64,000 bases of DNA from Halobacteriovorax sp. HLS (GTDB lineage Bacteria; Bdellovibrionota; Bacteriovoracia; Bacteriovoracales; Bacteriovoracaceae), in assembly GCF_004006665.1 (NCBI RefSeq), contig NZ_QOCL01000016.1:62001-126000 (forward strand), in the 5' to 3' direction. Under the pieces are notes generated by a model that saw nothing but the letters and a program-made list of their open reading frames with translations, ran no database searches and was not told the origin of the DNA. Shown piece after piece: positions 60,123 through 64,000 of the stretch (its first letter is position 1; the number at the start of each line of letters is the position of its first letter). The position numbers were made by a program, and so were the translations under genes.

Positions 60123-61685
60123 ATGGAATATAAATTCGATGTCACAATAATTGGTTGTGGAATTTCTGGACTTACTGCCGCTGCTAAGTTGGCAAAGACT
60201 GGAATGAAGGTAGGAATACTTACACGTGAGGCAGACCCGAATTTATCTAATACATATTGGGCCCAGGGTGGAATTATTTATTCTGATACTCAAGATAAAG
60301 ATTTAATTAATGATATTTCTAAAGCATCTGCTTATACATCTAATTTATTGGCCGCCGAAATATTAAAAGATCGTTCTGGAGATATTCTAAAAGAAGTTTT
60401 ATTAGAAGAAGCAAATACTGAATTTGCTCGAGATGATTCTGGTGAACTCTTGTATACTAGAGAAGCCGCGCACTCTATTGATCGAATTTTGTATCAAGGA
60501 GATTTCACAGGGAAGTCAATTCAGATCTCTCTTATTAATATGTTAAAAGATAAGAATAGATTTCCTAATGTTCATATCCTTACAAAACATACTGCGATAG
60601 ATCTCTTGACTCCAATGCATCACGGTGTCACGCTTCAGCAAAGATATGAAGATAATAATGTTGTTGGACTGTATGCTCTTAATCAAGAAACTAGAGAAGT
60701 TGCAAAAATCATATCGAAATTTACAATCTTGGCAACTGGTGGTGTTGGTGGTTTATACCTACATCATTCGAACTCGGAAGGCGCAAGAGGTGATGGACAT
60801 GCAATGGCCAAGAGGGCAGGAGCGGTTCTTACTAATATGGAGTTTATTCAATTTCATCCAACAACATTCTTTGATTCCTCTTCACATAGAAGATTTCTAA
60901 TCTCTGAAGCCGTTAGAGGTGAGGGAGGAATTCTTGTTAATTCAAATGGCGTCGCGTTTATGGAGAAGTATCATCCAGATCGAGAGCTTGCGCCAAGAGA
61001 TGTCGTTTCTAGAGCGATTGCAGATGAAATAATTGAAACAAGGCACGACTGCGTTTATTTAGATATCACACATAAAGATAGCGAATGGATAAAAGAGAGG
61101 TTCCCTACAATTTATAAGCACTGTCTTGAAAAGAATGTTGATATAACTAAAGAGCCTATCCCGGTTGTTCCCGCCGCTCATTATACATGTGGTGGAGTTA
61201 AGACTGACTTGAAAGGAAGGACTAATTTAGAAGGTTTATATGCTGTTGGAGAAGTTGCCTGTACAGGTCTTCATGGAGCAAATAGGCTAGCTTCGACTTC
61301 TTTACTTGAAGGACTGACTTGGGGATATATAGCTGCAGAAGATATTTTAAAAAGAATCGATACTTTTAATCACTATGATGGGTATAAAATCCAAGATTGG
61401 CGAAAAGGACATCTCGAAGCCGACGTTGCACTTGTTGCCCAAGATTGGCTAACTCTTAAGCAAACTATGTGGAACTATGTTGGATTAACTAGAACTTCTC
61501 ATCGACTTAAAAGAGCTGATGCTATGTTTAGTGAGTTGTATGATGAGATTCAGCGCTTTTATAAAAATGCTGAATTAAGAGATAGTTTAATCGGACTTAG
61601 AAATGCAGTCGAAGTTGGTTACATGGTTTTAAACTCTTCAAGAAGAAATAATGAATCAGTAGGTTGTTTCTACAGAAAGAACTAA
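60123..61685 (+). CDS. nadB: L-aspartate oxidase
   Basis: NadB oxidises L-aspartate to iminoaspartate, the first step of de novo NAD synthesis. The 520-residue flavoprotein has the FAD site IIGCGISGLTAA near residues 9-20, NTYWAQGGI, GGVGGLYLHHSN, the active-site region EFIQFHPTTF, and AAHYTCGGVKTD and GEVACTGLHGANRLASTSLLEG, with a C-terminal three-helix domain. Length is close to the usual 530-540. It is cotranscribed with nadC. Confidence 0.95.
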   Translation: MEYKFDVTIIGCGISGLTAAAKLAKTGMKVGILTREADPNLSNTYWAQGGIIYSDTQDKDLINDISKASAYTSNLLAAEILKDRSGDILKEVLLEEANTEFARDDSGELLYTREAAHSIDRILYQGDFTGKSIQISLINMLKDKNRFPNVHILTKHTAIDLLTPMHHGVTLQQRYEDNNVVGLYALNQETREVAKIISKFTILATGGVGGLYLHHSNSEGARGDGHAMAKRAGAVLTNMEFIQFHPTTFFDSSSHRRFLISEAVRGEGGILVNSNGVAFMEKYHPDRELAPRDVVSRAIADEIIETRHDCVYLDITHKDSEWIKERFPTIYKHCLEKNVDITKEPIPVVPAAHYTCGGVKTDLKGRTNLEGLYAVGEVACTGLHGANRLASTSLLEGLTWGYIAAEDILKRIDTFNHYDGYKIQDWRKGHLEADVALVAQDWLTLKQTMWNYVGLTRTSHRLKRADAMFSELYDEIQRFYKNAELRDSLIGLRNAVEVGYMVLNSSRRNNESVGCFYRKN

Positions 61686-61717
61686 AAAAAACCACTCGCT
61701 CATTCAAGCGAAGTGGT
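61684..61717. terminator. bidirectional terminator after nadB and the small gene at 61731
   Basis: ACCACTCGCT (61691-61700) pairs with AGCG and AGTGGT (61707-61710, 61712-61717) with one bulged A, and eight A residues upstream act as a T-run when read on the minus strand. Confidence 0.8.
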
Positions 61718-61730
61718 AATAATTTTTCTA

Positions 61731-61979
61731 TTACGCTGCCATTGATGTTGGAAAGGGGTAGAAGATGTGATCGATATATTCGTTCACGACATCTTGAACA
61801 ATCTCTTCAAAGTCATATTGTTCCATTCCATCTTCTTTTGCAGATTTCCAAATGACGGCCAGGTGGTTATTGAATTCGCCAGCGTAAAACTGACCTGTTT
61901 GCATGCAATCATTATAGACTTGATCTAGTTCATCTCTATATTGATCAAACAAAATTTCTAATTGATCTTGTTTGCTCAT
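61731..61979 (-). CDS. small acidic protein, unknown
   Basis: This 82-residue protein is rich in Asp, Glu and Tyr and probably helical; it ends in FPTSMAA. GGAGGA stands 7 nt before the ATG at 61979, better than for the TTG just upstream. No family is recognised. A perfect 16-bp palindrome lies about 40 bp upstream. Confidence 0.6.
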   Translation of the reverse strand: MSKQDQLEILFDQYRDELDQVYNDCMQTGQFYAGEFNNHLAVIWKSAKEDGMEQYDFEEIVQDVVNEYIDHIFYPFPTSMAA

Positions 61980-62019
61980 CAACTCTTCCTCCGTTAACGT
62001 GCTATCAAATTATTTTAGT

Positions 62020-62035
62020 GGGATAAATTTATCCC
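62020..62035. promoter_or_regulatory. perfect 16-bp palindrome upstream of the small gene
   Basis: GGGATAAATTTATCCC is a perfect palindrome located 41 bp before the start of the small acidic protein gene, next to an AT-rich possible promoter (TAAAAT on the minus strand, 62016-62011). Confidence 0.5.
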
Positions 62036-62147
62036 GAGGTGGGAAATAGGTGTTATCTAATTTATTTAGGGAGTTATCTCTACTTTGCGAATTAAAGAGA
62101 ATATTTAGGGCCTGACGTGTAATTAGATAGTTAAGTTAAAAGAGCCA

Positions 62148-62279
62148 TTATTCTAGGTCAGATTCAATAGATTTAAGGTGTGATTGTATATTGTCGAGTT
62201 CGATATATTCAACAATAACTGCTTGTGCTGTTTCAGCTATAAAGAATGAGAGTAGTAGTGATGCTATAAGTTCTTTCAT
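62148..62279 (-). CDS. 43-residue secreted peptide
   Basis: A short gene encodes 43 residues: a signal peptide (MKELIASLLLSFFIAETAQA, cleaved after AQA at residue 20) and a 23-residue acidic mature peptide. AAAGGA stands 7 nt before the ATG, which supports real translation. No family is recognised. It lies in a 514-bp stretch that otherwise has no obvious gene, downstream of a structured leader-like region. Confidence 0.55.
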   Translation of the reverse strand: MKELIASLLLSFFIAETAQAVIVEYIELDNIQSHLKSIESDLE

Positions 62280-62302
62280 CTCAGTTTCCTTTATATAATG
62301 AA

Positions 62303-62476
62303 GGACCTATTCTTAGATGTGCTCTGGCACTCCGGAGAGTGCCAGATCAGTCGGTAGGCCAAAGATTTGTCTAGTTGATAGGTCCATCTATCAGTGACTA
62401 GATTAGAAAATTGCCTCGATCTTTAAATGATATGTTTTTAGCGAATATATCCTTGAGGCATTTTGAAGAATATTCG
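62303..62476. other. multi-hairpin intergenic region
   Basis: The stretch contains GGACCTAT (62303-62310)/ATAGGTCC (62378-62385), a perfect CTGGCACTC-CGGA-GAGTGCCAG hairpin (62324-62345), CTAGTTGATA (62371-62380) pairing with TATCA and ACTAG (62389-62401), TGCCTC/GAGGCA (62412-62460), and CGAATAT/ATATTCG (62442-62476). The first and third pairings share bases, so they may be alternatives. It may be the 5' leader of the 43-residue peptide gene on the minus strand or a small RNA. Confidence 0.45.
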
Positions 62477-62496
62477 TTGCTAAGTAATTAATTTTA

Positions 62497-63024
62497 TTAA
62501 GCTGCTTGTTTACCGAAGAGAAAGTTCTCCAAAAGTTCAGTAAAGGTTGCAGTTTGCTCTTGTTTTAGTGGTACTACAGCTTCCTCTGCTGCAATTGCTT
62601 GCTCCCAGCTTTGATCTACGTTGCTAATACAAGAACTTAAAAAATTGTCCTCATTTGATGCGTAATATACTGTTTTTGCGTCAAGATGAGAGAAGTTAAA
62701 CTCACTCTTTCTAATTGGACTAAAGTCCCAATTGCAATTAACAAAGTGAGTCCCAGTAAAATTGCTGTGCGAAACACTTGAAAATTGGAAGTCGCAATTG
62801 ATGAATTTACAGTTGATGAACTTGCAATTCTCAATTTTTGACCCATAAAAGACACAGGACTCAAAGGAAACATTCTTAAAGGTAGTGAGAGAGAAGAGAG
62901 AACCTGAAATACTCAACCCCTTGAATTCTTTAGTATCTAGAGTCATATTTTCAATAACTTCATACTGTGCGTCTTCTTGGGCCTCATTCATTAAAGGATT
63001 AAAAAATTGAGTTAGAGTTTTCAT
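62497..63024 (-). CDS. pentapeptide-repeat protein
   Basis: The protein has about 175 residues; residues about 35-110 carry pentapeptide-like repeats (FKNVSFESC, SKIENCKFINCKFINCDF, SVSHSNFTGTHFVNC) that should fold as a quadrilateral beta-helix. Such proteins mimic DNA or bind partners, as in the gyrase-protecting Qnr group; no such role is shown. AGGGGA 7 nt upstream supports the ATG at 63024. An alternative ATG at 63072 would give a leaderless mRNA and 16 more residues. It is divergent from an XRE regulator across overlapping promoters. Confidence 0.7.
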   Translation of the reverse strand: MKTLTQFFNPLMNEAQEDAQYEVIENMTLDTKEFKGLSISGSLFSLTTFKNVSFESCVFYGSKIENCKFINCKFINCDFQFSSVSHSNFTGTHFVNCNWDFSPIRKSEFNFSHLDAKTVYYASNEDNFLSSCISNVDQSWEQAIAAEEAVVPLKQEQTATFTELLENFLFGKQAA

Positions 63025-63052
63025 GTTACGTTCCCCTGAGCCTGTGTTGTTT

Positions 63053-63070
63053 GCAACGTTGTTGCGTTGC
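63053..63070. promoter_or_regulatory. inverted repeat at the pentapeptide-gene start, candidate operator
   Basis: GCAACG (63053-63058), TTGTTG and CGTTGC (63065-63070) form an inverted repeat just downstream of the predicted transcription start near 63072 on the minus strand. Confidence 0.45.
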
Positions 63071-63078
63071 ATAAATCA

Positions 63079-63107
63079 ATAGTAGTGCAATTGACTATTT
63101 GCGTCAA
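63079..63107 (-). promoter_or_regulatory. promoter of the pentapeptide gene
   Basis: On the minus strand TTGACG (63107-63102), a 17-bp spacer and TACTAT (63084-63079) form a near-consensus promoter. Exactly 6 nt further is an ATG at 63072. Confidence 0.6.
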
Positions 63108-63117
63108 GTAATAAAAT
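63091..63117 (+). promoter_or_regulatory. promoter of the XRE regulator
   Basis: TTGACT (63091-63096) and TAAAAT (63112-63117) are 15 bp apart. The -35 box is one arm of TTGAC-N7-GTCAA, the other arm of which is the -35 of the opposite promoter. Confidence 0.5.
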
Positions 63118-63217
63118 TGCATTAAGGAATTTATTTGCACGACCGATAGTAATTACAACAACTCGCGAGAGTAAAATTAATACGAGAAAACGTATAATCA
63201 GTAGCTTGGAGATCAAG

Positions 63218-63859
63218 ATGGACAATTTCAATAAAGACAAAATTGCAGAATACCTAGGTGTGGTCCGTAAGTATATGCAAGTACGTGGGGCCTTGTCGCA
63301 AAAAGAATTGGCCGAACTAACGGGAGTTGGTGTTTCTACAATGAGTAGGTTCTTGGCCCAGAAAACATCTGATTTAAACCCACAATTAATTGCAAAGATT
63401 ACCGCAAAGCTAAATATACCGCTGCATGAGATAATTGACTTCGTAGAAGAGGATTACTCCGATCATTTCATTAGATTGGTAAAGTTCTACAAAGAAGAAG
63501 GTGGCCTTGCTGATGTTGGTCCAAGTGATCCAGTCCCTGCTAGTGAAGCTTCTGGCCCAGTTTCTACTAACGCTACTGAAGGTTCGTTTGAAGAAACATT
63601 TTCTGATGCTTTAGGCGCAGGAAGTGCGAAAAAGAATGTGACTGCCAAGATAAAAGTAGGTGGAAGAACTCAAAATATACCATTTGAAACTGAGGGTGGT
63701 AGAGAGTTAACAATAAAAGAAAAGCTAGAACAACTTTCTCCGAGACAGAGAGCATACATGAGCGACTTCTTAAATTTAGATATGGAAGGTAGAGATTTGA
63801 TCGTAGATCTTGGTAATGACCTCTTTAGATTTTTCCGTCAAAAAGGAATGACTATTTGA
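63218..63859 (+). CDS. XRE-type helix-turn-helix transcriptional regulator
   Basis: The 213-residue protein has an N-terminal XRE-type helix-turn-helix domain (about residues 5-65: GALSQKELAELTGVGVSTMSRFLAQKTSDLNPQ), a low-complexity linker (about 95-140) and a C-terminal region, SPRQRAYMSDFLNLD. GGAG 6 nt upstream supports the ATG at 63218; a TTG at 63206 is in frame. It is likely to bind the inverted repeats in the divergent gap and control both itself and the pentapeptide gene. Confidence 0.82.
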   Translation: MDNFNKDKIAEYLGVVRKYMQVRGALSQKELAELTGVGVSTMSRFLAQKTSDLNPQLIAKITAKLNIPLHEIIDFVEEDYSDHFIRLVKFYKEEGGLADVGPSDPVPASEASGPVSTNATEGSFEETFSDALGAGSAKKNVTAKIKVGGRTQNIPFETEGGRELTIKEKLEQLSPRQRAYMSDFLNLDMEGRDLIVDLGNDLFRFFRQKGMTI

Positions 63860-64000
63860 TAAAGTTTATTCTTGTATTATTATTTTCAATCAATGTTGCG
63901 TGGGCCATTCCTAAGGAAGTCCATTTCTTTTTTATTTCCCCAGAGAGCTCAGCTCTTATTATTAAAAAATTATCTACAGATATTTCTTTTTCAAAACAAC
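63856..64000 (+). CDS. secreted protein, 5' part
   Basis: The frame starts at a TTG at 63856 that overlaps the regulator stop (TTGA), with AAGGA 9 nt upstream inside the regulator gene. The first 48 codons give a signal peptide (IKFILVLLFSINVAWA, cleavage after AWA) and then PKEVHFFFISPESSALIIKK; the gene runs off the window. Not recognised. Confidence 0.55.
   Translation, partial: MIKFILVLLFSINVAWAIPKEVHFFFISPESSALIIKKLSTDISFSKQ

Noticed and set aside
1-64000. CRISPR array or cas genes
   Set aside because: No regularly spaced direct repeats and no Cas-like protein seen.

Overview
The window is about 64 kb of low-GC, gene-dense bacterial chromosome from a Gram-negative: it holds LolA, many predicted lipoproteins and outer-membrane proteins. 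The mix of a membrane-anchored FtsY, RNase Y, a fused branched-chain 2-oxoacid dehydrogenase E1, leucine dehydrogenase and many secreted orphan proteins fits Bdellovibrionota best, probably a Bacteriovorax/Halobacteriovorax-like bacterium. That assignment is inference from gene content; no rRNA or other taxonomic marker was available.

Region 1 (1-460) is the end of rdgB and a tRNA-Pro. Region 2 (485-20438) is the most unusual part: a lipid-like tailoring locus, mostly on the minus strand with overlapping genes. It holds four membrane fatty-acid-desaturase-type enzymes, two Rieske oxygenases, two tandem cobalamin-binding radical SAM enzymes, two GNAT-like acyltransferases, a GH3-type acyl-amide synthetase, a fusion of an RnfD/NqrB-like membrane domain with an FG-GAP/UnbV-ASPIC domain, an RND/MMPL exporter, two PAP2-type proteins and a DUF4105 lipoprotein. 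No PKS, acyl carrier protein or serine palmitoyltransferase is present. I read it as a pathway that builds and exports a heavily desaturated and oxidised, amide-containing lipid of unknown structure.

Region 3 (20556-31595) holds secreted proteins and core genes: smc, lolA, a lytic transglycosylase and rimO. Region 4 (31592-39863) has a 1549-residue lipoprotein, an NtrC-type regulator with a tiny histidine-kinase-dimerisation-like partner, a secreted protein and epmA. Region 5 (39955-43685) is ftsY-zapA-fau-rny. Region 6 (43854-53201) is mixed: a DUF898 protein with an M48 protease, dus, a Nudix hydrolase, membrane proteins, a CorC-type protein, a thioredoxin-reductase-like flavoprotein and a ferredoxin. 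Region 7 (53310-57991) has leucine dehydrogenase and fused BKDH E1, which together make branched-chain acyl-CoA, with an outer-membrane protein between them. Region 8 (58018-64000) has a reduced ComEC-like protein, nadC-nadB, small orphan genes, a structured intergenic stretch, and a pentapeptide-repeat gene divergent from an XRE-type regulator across overlapping promoters.

Two cross-cutting patterns stand out. At least eight start codons lie exactly 6 nt after a -10-like hexamer, which suggests frequent leaderless mRNAs. Several convergent gene pairs overlap at their 3' ends and leave no room for ordinary terminators.
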